A stretch of 14,682 nt of DNA from Lysobacterales bacterium UBA2790 (lineage in GTDB: Bacteria > Pseudomonadota > Gammaproteobacteria > Xanthomonadales > Xanthomonadaceae). The notes under the pieces were generated by a model, which did no database searches, was not told the origin of the DNA, and was given only the letters and a program-made list of their open reading frames with translations. Position numbers and translations under genes: made by a program. The stretch spans positions 1 to 14,682 of the forward strand of contig DEHW01000082.1 in the NCBI GenBank assembly GCA_002352135.1, given 5' to 3'. Shown here one piece after another: positions 6,061 to 14,484 of the stretch (positions are counted from its first letter, which is position 1; every line of letters starts with the position of its first letter).

Positions 6061-7306
6061 GGTGCAACATTGGCGGCGCGGCGCACTGCTATTACTTGTG
6101 CTCGCGTTCCCCGCGCAGTCCGGCGAGCTCTCCGCCACGGTGCACCAGAGGTTTGTCGACTCGCGCCAGCCGCCAACCTGGAGGCCGGTCGAAGCGGACG
6201 AGGCCGCGAGGTTCCAGTTGGGGCAGGCGGTATTCAATTCGGCTTGGCTGCCCGCCGGTGCAGAACGCGCCGAGCGCCGCGATGGGCTTGGTCCGGTCTT
6301 CAACGCGACCAGTTGCGATGCCTGCCACAACAATGGCGCCCGTGCCACGGCACCCACGGACGAGGGGCGTCTGCCCATCGGATTCGTCATGCAACTGGGC
6401 CTGGCTGACGCGGCGACCACGCCTCTGGGCGATGTGCTGAATCCGGTCGCGATTGAGGGGTATCGCGCAGAGGGGGGCGTCGTCCTGAATTACCAATTGC
6501 GCGAAGTCCACTATCCGGATGGTTCCCGCGCCGAGCTGCGTGAGCCGCGCTATCAACTGCAGGGGCCGCGTGTGGCCGAATTGTCGGCGCAGACCGTGCT
6601 GAAGCCGCGCATGGCTTCGCCGCTGTTCGGGTCGGGCTTGCTGGATGCGGTGCCGCCGAGGGCTTTCACGCCGCTTGGTGACTCGCCCGGACGCTTCGGC
6701 TGGCAAGCGGGTACTCGGTCGGTACGCGACCAGACTGCCAAAGCCTTTTCGCGCGAAATGGGTTTGCACTCCGCCGACTATCCGATGGACGACTGCGGCG
6801 ACGACGCGCTCTGCGCGGCGGCACCCGAAGGGGGCGAGCCGGAAGTTTCCGAGGACTTTCTGCAGGCGCTGACCCTGTTCCAATCCGTGTTGGCTGTGCC
6901 GCGTGCCGAACCTTTGGATGCGGAGGCCGAGCAGCAAGGTGCTGAACTTTTCCAGCGAACCGGCTGCACCGCGTGTCATGCGCCGAGTTTGCCCGTCGAA
7001 GGTATTCAGGGCATCAGCGCCATCGCGGCCTACACCGATTTGCGTCGGCATGATCTCGGCGAAGAGTTGGCCGACCGCCGCCTCGATGGCGAGATCATCA
7101 AGAGTCGCTGGCGCACCGCGCCGCTGTGGGGCATTGCCCATCTGCCGCGCGCTGGTCACCTCGGCTTGCTTCACGATGGCCGCGCACGCAGCGTGGAAGA
7201 GGCCGTGCTCTGGCACGCCGGTGAGGCGGACGAGTCGCGGCGACAATTCATGGCGTTACCGAAATCACAACGTGATCGGTTGCTGGACTGGACGCTGCGG
7301 CGCTGA
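6050..7306 (+). CDS. DUF1111 family di-heme c-type cytochrome (putative thiol oxidoreductase/peroxidase-like)
   Basis: A 418-residue periplasmic protein. Residues 1-24 form a signal peptide (charged start, LLLLVLAF core). Two heme-c sites are present: C89-x2-C92-H93 in SCDACHNNG and C306-x2-C309-H310 in GCTACHAP. Typical DUF1111 stretches include RDGLGPVFNATSC, SPLFGSGLLDAVP, RHDLGEELAD, RWRTAPLWGIAH and LHDGRARSVEEAVLWHAGEA. The family belongs to the MauG/di-heme peroxidase group and is often labelled thiol oxidoreductase, though the reaction is unproven; some members sit with imelysin-type iron-regulated genes, which are absent here. Extra cysteines C249 and C255 may form a disulfide. ATG 6050 overlaps the upstream stop codon, with no clear Shine-Dalgarno sequence, consistent with coupled translation. 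Confidence 0.92.
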   Translation: MRTEVQHWRRGALLLLVLAFPAQSGELSATVHQRFVDSRQPPTWRPVEADEAARFQLGQAVFNSAWLPAGAERAERRDGLGPVFNATSCDACHNNGARATAPTDEGRLPIGFVMQLGLADAATTPLGDVLNPVAIEGYRAEGGVVLNYQLREVHYPDGSRAELREPRYQLQGPRVAELSAQTVLKPRMASPLFGSGLLDAVPPRAFTPLGDSPGRFGWQAGTRSVRDQTAKAFSREMGLHSADYPMDDCGDDALCAAAPEGGEPEVSEDFLQALTLFQSVLAVPRAEPLDAEAEQQGAELFQRTGCTACHAPSLPVEGIQGISAIAAYTDLRRHDLGEELADRRLDGEIIKSRWRTAPLWGIAHLPRAGHLGLLHDGRARSVEEAVLWHAGEADESRRQFMALPKSQRDRLLDWTLRR

Positions 7307-7435
7307 GATCCGCGTTGCGAGAGATGTCGAGCTGGCCGTGACGAGCAGAATGTCGACTGCGCAGATGTCAACCGACACTTGTTTCGAATTGAGCGGATGC
7401 TGACACTGCAGGCCCGCTTTCAGTCCGCCTTTGCC

Positions 7436-8404
7436 ATGCAGGATTTCCACACTTCGCCGGATTTTGATGCGGTCCAGCACGCCGCCGCACGCATCGCGCC
7501 CTTTGCCCAGGTCACGCCCGTGCTGCGTTCTGCTTCGCTTGACGCACTGACGGGCTGCCAGTTGTTTTTCAAAAGCGAGAACCTGCAACGCGTCGGCGCA
7601 TTCAAGTTTCGCGGTGCCTGCAACGCGGTGTACTCGCTCAGTGATGCGCAAGCCGCGCGCGGGGTGTTGACGCAGAGTTCGGGCAATCACGGTGCCGCTG
7701 TGGCGCTCGCCTGTCGCCTCCGTGGCATCACCGCGCGCGTCGTGGTGCCGCGCAATGCGCCAGCGGTCAAGCTCGCTGCGATTCGCGAGTTCGGTGCCGA
7801 CATCATCCCCAGCGGCACGACGCAAGCTGAGCGCGATGCGGTGATGGCCGAGGTGCTGGCGCAGACCCAGGCGGAAGTGATTCATCCCTTCAACGATGCG
7901 CGAGTCATCGCCGGGCAGGGCACCGCCACGCTGGAGCTGATGAACCAGGTCAACTCACTGGACAGCGTGATGGCGCCGGTCAGCGGCGGTGGTCTGCTAT
8001 CCGGAACCGCGATCGCCGCGCACGCACTGGATCCGGCCATCCGCGTTTTCGGGGCCGAACCCGAGCAGGCGGGTGATGCGGCCGAATCACTGCGCCGTGG
8101 TGAGCGCGTCACAGGCTGGATTCCCGACACGATCTGCGATGGCCTGCGCGCCGAGTTGGGGCCGCTGACCTTCGACATCCTGCGCACCCATCGCGCGCAG
8201 ATCCTGCTTGCCAGCGAAGCCGAGATCATCGCTGCCATGCGCTTGCTCTGGGAGCGTCTCAAGCTGGTCGTCGAACCCTCCAGTGCCGTGCCCTTGGCCG
8301 TCGTCATGCGGCACCGCGCAACGTTTGCGGGGCGACGACTCGGCATCATCCTCTCCGGAGGAAATGTCGATCTGGAGAAATTGCCTTGGCTGCCCGCCGC
8401 CTGA
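7436..8404 (+). CDS. PLP-dependent threonine/serine dehydratase (fold type II, no ACT domain)
   Basis: From ATG 7436 the product has 322 residues, the length of TdcB- and serine-racemase-type enzymes without a regulatory ACT domain. The PLP lysine is K57 in GAFKFRGA. The cofactor site also shows SSGNHG (81-86), the phosphate loop SGGGLLSG (183-190) and SGGNVD (307-312). E208 and D214 fit the divalent-metal site known from serine racemase. The likely reaction is deamination of L-threonine or L-serine to a 2-oxo acid and ammonia; serine racemase or 3-hydroxyaspartate ammonia-lyase activity cannot be excluded. In-frame TTG 7379 and ATG 7397 would add 19 or 13 residues; 7436 is preferred because family members begin close to the ARIAPFAQVTPV segment, but none has a strong Shine-Dalgarno sequence. 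The last 19 bases overlap the DUF998 gene. Confidence 0.93.
   Translation: MQDFHTSPDFDAVQHAAARIAPFAQVTPVLRSASLDALTGCQLFFKSENLQRVGAFKFRGACNAVYSLSDAQAARGVLTQSSGNHGAAVALACRLRGITARVVVPRNAPAVKLAAIREFGADIIPSGTTQAERDAVMAEVLAQTQAEVIHPFNDARVIAGQGTATLELMNQVNSLDSVMAPVSGGGLLSGTAIAAHALDPAIRVFGAEPEQAGDAAESLRRGERVTGWIPDTICDGLRAELGPLTFDILRTHRAQILLASEAEIIAAMRLLWERLKLVVEPSSAVPLAVVMRHRATFAGRRLGIILSGGNVDLEKLPWLPAA
8374..8377 (+). promoter_or_regulatory. Ribosome binding site for the DUF998 TTG start
   Basis: GGAG within the dehydratase coding sequence ends eight bases before TTG 8386. It supports the unusual start codon and the 19-base gene overlap. Confidence 0.6.
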
Positions 8405-9054
8405 CCTATCGCATCGACAGTGCAGCACGGTTCATGTTGTGGGCGGTGGCCCTTTTTGCGCTCGCTGCCGTGGCTGTGCACGCCTTGCGCGACGAATATG
8501 CGTGGTCGACTGCGCCATTGAGCTTTTATCTCAGTGGCGCGTATGGACCACTCTTGCAGGCGGCGTATCTGGGCTTGGCGTTCGCCGTGGCGATGCTGGG
8601 TGTGGCGATGCGTGACCATGTGCTTTGTACGCGGGATGAGGGTTTTTGCACGGTGCTTGGTTGGCCGCAACGCTTCGCGCTGATCAGTGTGCCGATGCTG
8701 TGCACCGTCGGCGGACTGAGTCTGATCCTGACGGCGATGTATCCGGGCGGTACGCCTTTGATGCAGGTGCCTGCGGACGAGCATCTGCTGCACAAACTCG
8801 CTGCGATGACGAGTTTCCTCAGTCTGGGCGTCGTCATGCCGGTTCAGGGTTGGCTATGGTGGGGATGTCGGCAGCGCGGCGGTTTTGCGCGCTGGGCACT
8901 GCCCCTAGGCGTGCTGTGTGTCGTCGGCTTTTTAAGTCTCGTGCTTTGGCGCGATGCCCCACGAGGTGCCTTGCAGAAGACCGTGATTGCCCTGTATCTG
9001 CTTTGGCTGGCCTCCGCGGCATTGTGGATGCGGAGGTCGCCAGCGCGGACTTGA
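8386..9054 (+). CDS. DUF998 family integral membrane protein (TTG start)
   Basis: A 222-residue inner-membrane protein with about six hydrophobic segments: 14-33, 55-75, 97-117, 139-160, 169-188 and 197-214. The segment following the third helix, [27 protein letters not shown] split around residue 129, matches the DUF998 pattern, where a short extramembrane loop ends in conserved acid and histidine residues before the next helix. The function of DUF998 is unknown. TTG 8386 is the start: GGAG lies eight bases upstream inside the dehydratase gene, and the frame begins 19 bases before that gene stops. The two are thus probably translated together, although no biochemical link is known. The REP-like hairpin follows 25 bases after the stop. 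Confidence 0.85.
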   Translation: MAARRLTYRIDSAARFMLWAVALFALAAVAVHALRDEYAWSTAPLSFYLSGAYGPLLQAAYLGLAFAVAMLGVAMRDHVLCTRDEGFCTVLGWPQRFALISVPMLCTVGGLSLILTAMYPGGTPLMQVPADEHLLHKLAAMTSFLSLGVVMPVQGWLWWGCRQRGGFARWALPLGVLCVVGFLSLVLWRDAPRGALQKTVIALYLLWLASAALWMRRSPART

Positions 9055-9079
9055 TGAGCAGGTTGCGGTAGGGCGGAAA

Positions 9080-9118
9080 GCCCGATTCGCTGCTGCGTCA
9101 GCAGGCGCGAAGACGGGC
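9080..9118. repeat. REP-like imperfect palindrome downstream of the DUF998 gene
   Basis: GCCCG, TTCGC and TGCTG on the left (9080-9095) pair in order with CAGCA, GCGAA and CGGGC on the right (9099-9118) around the loop CGT, giving 15 pairs interrupted by small bulges. The preceding GGGCGGAAAGCCC (9071-9083) can form a second small stem. The form, GC content and position just after a gene resemble repetitive extragenic palindromes. Copies elsewhere in the genome cannot be checked here. It could also act as a transcription barrier between the DUF998 gene and the receptor operon. Confidence 0.45.
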
Positions 9119-9139
9119 ACTGGATACGGTTTCTATGTG

Positions 9140-9159
9140 GTCGTCATCAATGTGACGAC
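9140..9159. promoter_or_regulatory. 7-bp perfect inverted repeat upstream of the receptor promoter
   Basis: GTCGTCA (9140-9146) and TGACGAC (9153-9159) are perfect reverse complements separated by six bases. The repeat ends six bases before the sigma54-like element. It is too close to be a normal enhancer site but could be an operator or an intrinsic hairpin. Confidence 0.35.
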
Positions 9160-9165
9160 GGTACA

Positions 9166-9181
9166 CGGCGCAAGTCTTGCA
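9166..9181 (+). promoter_or_regulatory. Sigma54-like -24/-12 promoter for the chemoreceptor operon
   Basis: The 16 bases CGGCGCAAGTCTTGCA match the sigma54 (RpoN) consensus TGGCACG-N4-TTGCA with the required GG-N10-GC spacing (GG at 9167-9168, GC at 9179-9180) and a complete TTGCA. Transcription would start near 9192, about 40 bases before the ATG at 9233. Flagellar and chemotaxis genes are often RpoN-dependent in related bacteria. The match is good but found by eye, and no enhancer site has been identified. Confidence 0.5.
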
Positions 9182-9232
9182 CGTCAGGCGACCATCCTGT
9201 CCCACGCGGACCTTTCACGGGATACCTCCCGT

Positions 9233-11884
9233 ATGCGCCTTCTGAATGCTGATCATGCCAAGGCGCTGCTGCGCCGCGCGGCGCAAGGTCCATCCGCGTG
9301 GGGAATCGCGGCCAAACTGGTGATCGCCATCATGATTTGTGGCGGCCTGACTTTGGCCATCGTCGGCTGGCTGGTGGGCAGTCGGTCGGTCGCCATTCTG
9401 GACGACCAAGCACAAGCCGAACTCGACAATGTGACCGCACTGCAGTCGCAGTTGCTCTCTACCTATCATCAGCGCTTGATTGACGATGCCAAGCGGCTGG
9501 CCCAAACCTTCGCCGAGCTGTTGCCGGATGGCGCGATCACGCTGGATCCATCGCAGACGGTACGGATCGGCGACATTGACACGCCGGTGCTGCTTGCCGG
9601 CGAGCACCAGCTCAATCTGGACTTCAGCACAGTGGATCAGTTCCGGCGCGCGACAGGTGGCGTCGCTACCGTGTTTGCGCGCACTGGTGATGACTTCGTC
9701 CGGATCACGACCTCATTGACTGACGATGCCGGCAAGCGCGCCATCGGCACCTTGTTGGACCGGAACCATCCTGGCTACGCGGTGGTGATGCGTGGTCAGC
9801 CTTATGTGGGCAAGGCACTGCTGTTCGGCACCTACTACATGACCCGCTACGACCCGGTGACCACCTCGCGCGGCGAGGTCATCGGCCTGCGCTTCATTGG
9901 CCTGCACTTTGGCAGCAATCTCGTCACCATGAAGAAGACACTGCGGGAGGTGCGTCTTGCAGGGGATGGCTTCTCGATGGCCTTCGACGCAGCGGAAGGT
10001 CCCGGCTATGGACGTGTCATCGCCAGTCGACAGAACGAAGGTGAGACGGTCGAGACCCTTCTGGATGCGCAAGGAAAGCCCTATCTGGCCGATCTGGTTA
10101 CCCGCGGCGAGGGACAGATAGACGTCGACCTGGGCGGTGAGGTCGGGCGCGTTCGCCTGCGGGCGCTGCGATTCGAGCCCTGGGCCTGGGTGGTGATCAA
10201 TCAGCAATCACTCGATGCATTGCAGTCGCCACTGCACTCGCTGATGCAGATCAGTGCCTTGGCCAGCGCCATCGGTCTGGTCGTTGCGGTCATCGCGTTG
10301 AGCTGGATCGTCCAGCGCTTGCTTGGACGACCATTGGACGGGGCCGTACGCGCGCTGGAATCCGTCGCGGAAGGCAAACTGGATGTCCACATGGCTGCGC
10401 GGGGCGATGACGAGATCGGTCGCCTGTACCGCGCTATGGAAACCACCACCAACGCCTTGCGTGAGCGTATCGAGCGTGAGCAGGAGCAGGCCCTGCAAGG
10501 CATGCGCGTGCGTCGCGGTCTGGTGGCAGCGGCATCACCGGCGGTGATCGTCGATGCCGAACAGAAACTGGTGTTCGTCAACAGCGCGATGACGGTGTTG
10601 GCGCAGCACTGCGGGGAGGTCTTGCAGTCACTGCATGATCGGCGTGGTGCAATGGGGCGGCCAATCGGTGACCTGCATCCCGAGTTGGCGCGCATCGCGA
10701 CGGATTGGCATCGCATCGAGCGCACTGCGCAAAGTGACGTGCGGATCGCAGATCGCGATCTGCGTCTGACAGTCAGCGTGATCCGTGACAGTGAGGGGCA
10801 CTGCGCGGGGTGGTTTGTGGAATGGCTGGATCGCACCGAAACCCTGCGAATCGAGGCGCAATTGCAGCGCGCGGTGGCGGCAGCGGCAGACGGTGACTTC
10901 GGTCGCCGCATCGAGCAGCGCAGCCAGGACAATCCCTTCCTCAATACACTGATCGACGCGCTGCATCGCATTCTCGCGCAGAGTGAACAGGCGTTCGCCG
11001 CGGTCGCGAATACGGCTGCCGACATTGCGGCGGGCAACCTGAGCGCGCGCATGCAGGGCCATTTTGGCGGTGAGATCGCGCGTGTCCAGCAAGCGATCAA
11101 TGCCATGTCGGATCAGTTGGGCTCGCTGGTCAAACGTATCGTCGCCAGTGCCGACGAGATTCATACGGCCGCCGCGGAGATTGCCAGTGGCAACGCAGAT
11201 CTGTCATCGCGCACCGAACAGCAAGCGGCATCGCTGGAAGAGACCGCGGCCTCGATGGAGGAACTGACGGCGACAGTGCGTCGCAATGCCGAAAACGCGG
11301 CGGGCGCCAATCAACTTGCCAGCGGCGCGGCGGAGGTGGCACAGCGCGGTGGTCAGGCGGTGCAGGAAGTGGTGGTCACGATGGCCGCGATAGATGGCTC
11401 GTCCAAACGCATCGTCGACATCATTGCGGTCATCGACGGCATCGCATTCCAGACCAATATCCTCGCCCTGAATGCCGCCGTCGAAGCGGCGCGTGCAGGC
11501 GAGCAAGGACGCGGCTTCGCGGTGGTGGCGGCGGAAGTGCGCTCGCTGGCGCAGCGCTCGGCGGAGGCGGCGCGCGAGATCAAGGGATTGATCGGCGACT
11601 CGGTCGGCAAAGTCAGTTCCGGAACGGCACTGGTGCAACGTGCGGGCAAGACCATGCAGGACATCCTGACCGCGATCACCCAGGTCAATGACATCGTCGG
11701 CGAAATCGCCTCGGCGTCCACAGAGCAGACCCAAGGTATCGAGCAGGTCAGCACGACGATTACCCACATGGATCAAACCACACAGCAAAACGCCGCCCTG
11801 GTGGAAGAAGCCACTGCGGCGGCGCGTCGAATGGAGCAGCAAGCACGGGACTTGCAAGCAGCGGTATCCATATTCCGGTGGTAA
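9233..11884 (+). CDS. Methyl-accepting chemotaxis protein, Cache-HAMP-PAS type (receptor 1)
   Basis: An 883-residue inner-membrane receptor. TM1 is at about 27-50, followed by a large periplasmic sensor (about 55-330) with features of Cache_3-Cache_2 domains ([37 protein letters not shown]). TM2 is at 338-360, then HAMP (361-413). A cytoplasmic PAS-like domain follows (about 428-540, [19 protein letters not shown] to [10 protein letters not shown]), then two HAMP-like units (about 543-636), and finally the signalling domain (640-880) with the tip [20 protein letters not shown] that binds CheA and CheW. Methylation motifs are intact: E669-E670, E676-E677 and E858-E859. There is no C-terminal CheR-binding pentapeptide; it ends SIFRW. 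ATG 9233 follows the sigma54-like promoter but lacks a good Shine-Dalgarno sequence; the frame is open from 8987. The ligand is unknown, possibly a small carboxylate. Confidence 0.93.
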   Translation: MRLLNADHAKALLRRAAQGPSAWGIAAKLVIAIMICGGLTLAIVGWLVGSRSVAILDDQAQAELDNVTALQSQLLSTYHQRLIDDAKRLAQTFAELLPDGAITLDPSQTVRIGDIDTPVLLAGEHQLNLDFSTVDQFRRATGGVATVFARTGDDFVRITTSLTDDAGKRAIGTLLDRNHPGYAVVMRGQPYVGKALLFGTYYMTRYDPVTTSRGEVIGLRFIGLHFGSNLVTMKKTLREVRLAGDGFSMAFDAAEGPGYGRVIASRQNEGETVETLLDAQGKPYLADLVTRGEGQIDVDLGGEVGRVRLRALRFEPWAWVVINQQSLDALQSPLHSLMQISALASAIGLVVAVIALSWIVQRLLGRPLDGAVRALESVAEGKLDVHMAARGDDEIGRLYRAMETTTNALRERIEREQEQALQGMRVRRGLVAAASPAVIVDAEQKLVFVNSAMTVLAQHCGEVLQSLHDRRGAMGRPIGDLHPELARIATDWHRIERTAQSDVRIADRDLRLTVSVIRDSEGHCAGWFVEWLDRTETLRIEAQLQRAVAAAADGDFGRRIEQRSQDNPFLNTLIDALHRILAQSEQAFAAVANTAADIAAGNLSARMQGHFGGEIARVQQAINAMSDQLGSLVKRIVASADEIHTAAAEIASGNADLSSRTEQQAASLEETAASMEELTATVRRNAENAAGANQLASGAAEVAQRGGQAVQEVVVTMAAIDGSSKRIVDIIAVIDGIAFQTNILALNAAVEAARAGEQGRGFAVVAAEVRSLAQRSAEAAREIKGLIGDSVGKVSSGTALVQRAGKTMQDILTAITQVNDIVGEIASASTEQTQGIEQVSTTITHMDQTTQQNAALVEEATAAARRMEQQARDLQAAVSIFRW

Positions 11885-11926
11885 TGCGACGCCCTCGATT
11901 GGTGCGTTCACGGGGCAAGACAGCGC

Positions 11927-11934
11927 GGGAGGGG
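11927..11934 (+). promoter_or_regulatory. Ribosome binding site for the receptor 2 GTG start
   Basis: GGGAGGGG ends four bases before GTG 11939, its GAGG core six bases before. It is the strongest Shine-Dalgarno sequence in the window and sets the GTG start. Confidence 0.7.
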
Positions 11935-11938
11935 AAGC

Positions 11939-14473
11939 GTGGAATTCAGAAAGCTGTTACTGAGCCTCGGTGCGGCGGGCGTGATCGCGGCTGTGCTGAT
12001 TGGGCTGATCGGATTCTGGGGTCAGGCGCGGCTCGCCTCGGCAGCAAGCCAGCTCTCGTTTGCGGTGCAGGCACTGCAACACCAGCAACAGGCGGTCAGC
12101 ATGCACGCAGGTCTGCGCACCGATGTGCTGGATTCAATGGTCGCCTCGTTCATGGCCGATCCCTCATCCGGCATGCGCATCGAACAGGCGATCAAAGATC
12201 ACGCGCAAGGTTTGCGTGATGCACTGGCTGCCAATGCGGCACTGCCATTGGACCCGGCGACACTCGAAGGCATTGCCAAACTGCAGGCGCCGGTGGATGA
12301 GTATGTTCGCCAAGCCGAAGAAATCTTCACCATCGCCACCGAAGAAGACGCCTATGCGGCGAGCAGCATCCTCGTGGTATTCGGTTACGCCTATGACGAT
12401 GTCGCCACGGGATTGACCGCACTGACCGAACAAATCCAAGCCATGCAAGTGACGGCATCGGACGATGTCAGCCGTGTGCGCATTCAAGTCACGATCGCTC
12501 AACTGTTTGGACTACTGCTGCTGGCGGTGGGATTGCTGATGTGGGGTTGGCGGATCACCCGGCGGGTGATGGATCAGTTGGGAGGTGATCCAAGCTATGC
12601 GGCGCAGGTGGTTCGCCGCATCACGGATGGTGAGCTGGAACACGAGGTGCTTACCCATGGCGATGGCCCATCGCTATTGGCGGACATGCGCACCTTGCAG
12701 GGCGAATTGCGCGCGTTTCAGCAGGCGCAACTCAATCTTGGCGAGTCCTTTGCGCGCGGTGAAACCGAGCATCGATTGGACGCTGCCGAATTTCCTGGCG
12801 CGTATGGCGAGATGGGCGAAGCCGTCAATCGTCTGGTGGATGGGCAACTGGCGGTGCAGCAGCGCGTGCTGGCGGTTATCGCCAACTATGCGAAAGGTGA
12901 CTTCCGGCAAGACATGGAACGCCTGCCAGGCAGACAGTTGGAAATCACCCGCGCGGTGGATGCGGTCAAGCAGGGACTGACCGCCATCAAGACCGACATT
13001 CTGCGTCTCTCCGAAGCGGCGGGGCGCGGCGATTTCAGCGCGCGAGGTGATGCCAGTCGCTTCGAGCACGACTTCCGCGACATGGTGCTGGCCCTCAACC
13101 GTTTGATGGAACAAGCCGATGCAGGGCTCAGCGATGTGGGCAACCTGTTGGAAGGGATCGCCCAAGGTGATCTAACGCGGGCGATCCAGCGCAACTACGA
13201 CGGTGCATTCGGACAGCTGGCCACGGACGCCAATGTCACCGTCAGCAACCTCACTCGCATCATTCAGCAGATCAAACAGGCGACCGACGCCATTCAGACG
13301 GCTGCGGCAGAAATTGCTGCAGGCAATAACGACCTCTCTGGTCGAACCGAGCAACAGGCGCACTCGCTGGAGCGCACTGCCGTAAGCATGTCGCACCTGA
13401 CGTCCACTGTCCGGCAGAACGCGGAAAGCGCGTTGCAGGCAAACCAATTGGCGATTGGCGCAGCACAGGTCGCCGAGAAGGGCGGTAGTGTGGTCAGCGA
13501 TGTGGTGCAGACCATGAGCGCGATTGATGCGTCCTCGAAGAAGATCGTCGACATCATCAGTGTCATCGATGGCATCGCCTTCCAGACCAACATCCTGGCA
13601 CTCAATGCCGCCGTCGAGGCTGCACGCGCCGGTGAGCAGGGGCGCGGTTTTGCCGTGGTCGCGGCGGAAGTGCGCTCGCTGGCACAACGATCCGCCGCCG
13701 CAGCGAAGGAAATCAAGGTGCTGATCACCGATTCGGTGAGCAAGGTGAAGAGCGGCTCGGCATTGGTCGATCAGGCCGGTCGCACCATGGGCGAGATCCG
13801 CCACTCCGTGCAGCGCGTCACCGACATCATGGGCGAAATATCAGCCGCGTCGAAAGAGCAGAGCGACGGCATTGCGCAGGTCACCGATTCGGTGTCGCAG
13901 ATGGATCAGGCCACACAACAGAACGCCGCGCTGGTGGAAGAAGCCTCCGCTGCGGCGCGCGCGCTGGAGGACCAGGCGGAAGAGCTCGCGGCGGCCGTGT
14001 CGGCGTTTCGTCTTGATCAGGCTGCGGTGTCGAGATTTGTCGCGACCGCAGCGAGGCGTCCGGCGCAAATCCTGCGTGTCGAGACCGCTCCGATCGCGAC
14101 AGCGACCTTGCTTGAAACGGAGCAGCCCTCGGCAACGTCAGACTCGCCAGAAGCACCCACGCACGACGCAATGAACCTGCAGGAAGCTGCTGCGGACGAG
14201 GCGCGCGACGAATCCGGCGACATACAGCCGCCAAAACGGGAAAGTTCTCCCCTTGATGGCCTGCCAGTGCAGAGCGACACGTCACCCGAATCGAACAGCG
14301 CGCCAGATGGCGAGCCAACGGTCTCTGAGACGACGTTGCATGGTGAGGTTGAACCCGAGGACTTCGAGCCGGAACCACCGACGGATGCCTTGGCCGCCGA
14401 GAGCACAGCAGAGACATCGGTCGAGGGTGACGACGACGCGCCGCGTATTCCACCGTCTCCGAGTTCCGCTTAG
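11939..14473 (+). CDS. Methyl-accepting chemotaxis protein with tandem HAMP units and acidic tail (receptor 2)
   Basis: An 844-residue receptor starting at GTG, 54 bases after receptor 1. TM1 is at 7-28 and TM2 at 186-205; the periplasmic part between them (about 157 residues) appears helical, like a four-helix-bundle sensor. About five HAMP-like units follow: 206-262, 263-305, 306-352, 354-393 and 398-445, marked by repeats such as [27 protein letters not shown] and AQGDLTRAI. The signalling domain (450-690) shares with receptor 1 an identical 45-residue tip (V542-A586). The first methylation helix is degenerate: glutamates found in receptor 1 become R479, S485 and H486, while E667-E668 remain. 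Residues from about 697 to 844 form an acidic Pro/Ser/Thr-rich disordered tail with no CheR-binding pentapeptide. It should join the same arrays as receptor 1 but adapt differently (inference). Confidence 0.93.
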   Translation: MEFRKLLLSLGAAGVIAAVLIGLIGFWGQARLASAASQLSFAVQALQHQQQAVSMHAGLRTDVLDSMVASFMADPSSGMRIEQAIKDHAQGLRDALAANAALPLDPATLEGIAKLQAPVDEYVRQAEEIFTIATEEDAYAASSILVVFGYAYDDVATGLTALTEQIQAMQVTASDDVSRVRIQVTIAQLFGLLLLAVGLLMWGWRITRRVMDQLGGDPSYAAQVVRRITDGELEHEVLTHGDGPSLLADMRTLQGELRAFQQAQLNLGESFARGETEHRLDAAEFPGAYGEMGEAVNRLVDGQLAVQQRVLAVIANYAKGDFRQDMERLPGRQLEITRAVDAVKQGLTAIKTDILRLSEAAGRGDFSARGDASRFEHDFRDMVLALNRLMEQADAGLSDVGNLLEGIAQGDLTRAIQRNYDGAFGQLATDANVTVSNLTRIIQQIKQATDAIQTAAAEIAAGNNDLSGRTEQQAHSLERTAVSMSHLTSTVRQNAESALQANQLAIGAAQVAEKGGSVVSDVVQTMSAIDASSKKIVDIISVIDGIAFQTNILALNAAVEAARAGEQGRGFAVVAAEVRSLAQRSAAAAKEIKVLITDSVSKVKSGSALVDQAGRTMGEIRHSVQRVTDIMGEISAASKEQSDGIAQVTDSVSQMDQATQQNAALVEEASAAARALEDQAEELAAAVSAFRLDQAAVSRFVATAARRPAQILRVETAPIATATLLETEQPSATSDSPEAPTHDAMNLQEAAADEARDESGDIQPPKRESSPLDGLPVQSDTSPESNSAPDGEPTVSETTLHGEVEPEDFEPEPPTDALAAESTAETSVEGDDDAPRIPPSPSSA

Positions 14474-14484
14474 CGAGGTACGCC

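Noticed and set aside
6092..7246. 384-codon minus-strand frame opposite the di-heme cytochrome
   Set aside because: It is antisense to a gene with two intact CxxCH motifs and a signal peptide; composition is that of a shadow frame.
8987..9232. Upstream extension of receptor 1 into the DUF998 gene
   Set aside because: It would overlap the DUF998 coding end, read through the REP-like hairpin and the promoter, and receptor proteins start just before TM1.
10201..11106. 301-codon minus-strand frame opposite receptor 1
   Set aside because: Serine/arginine-rich shadow of the PAS and HAMP coding region; no ribosome-binding site or motif seen.
11430..13700. Direct DNA repeat between the two receptors as a mobile or recombination element
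   Set aside because: The similarity follows codons of the conserved signalling tip, with many synonymous differences; it is paralogy.
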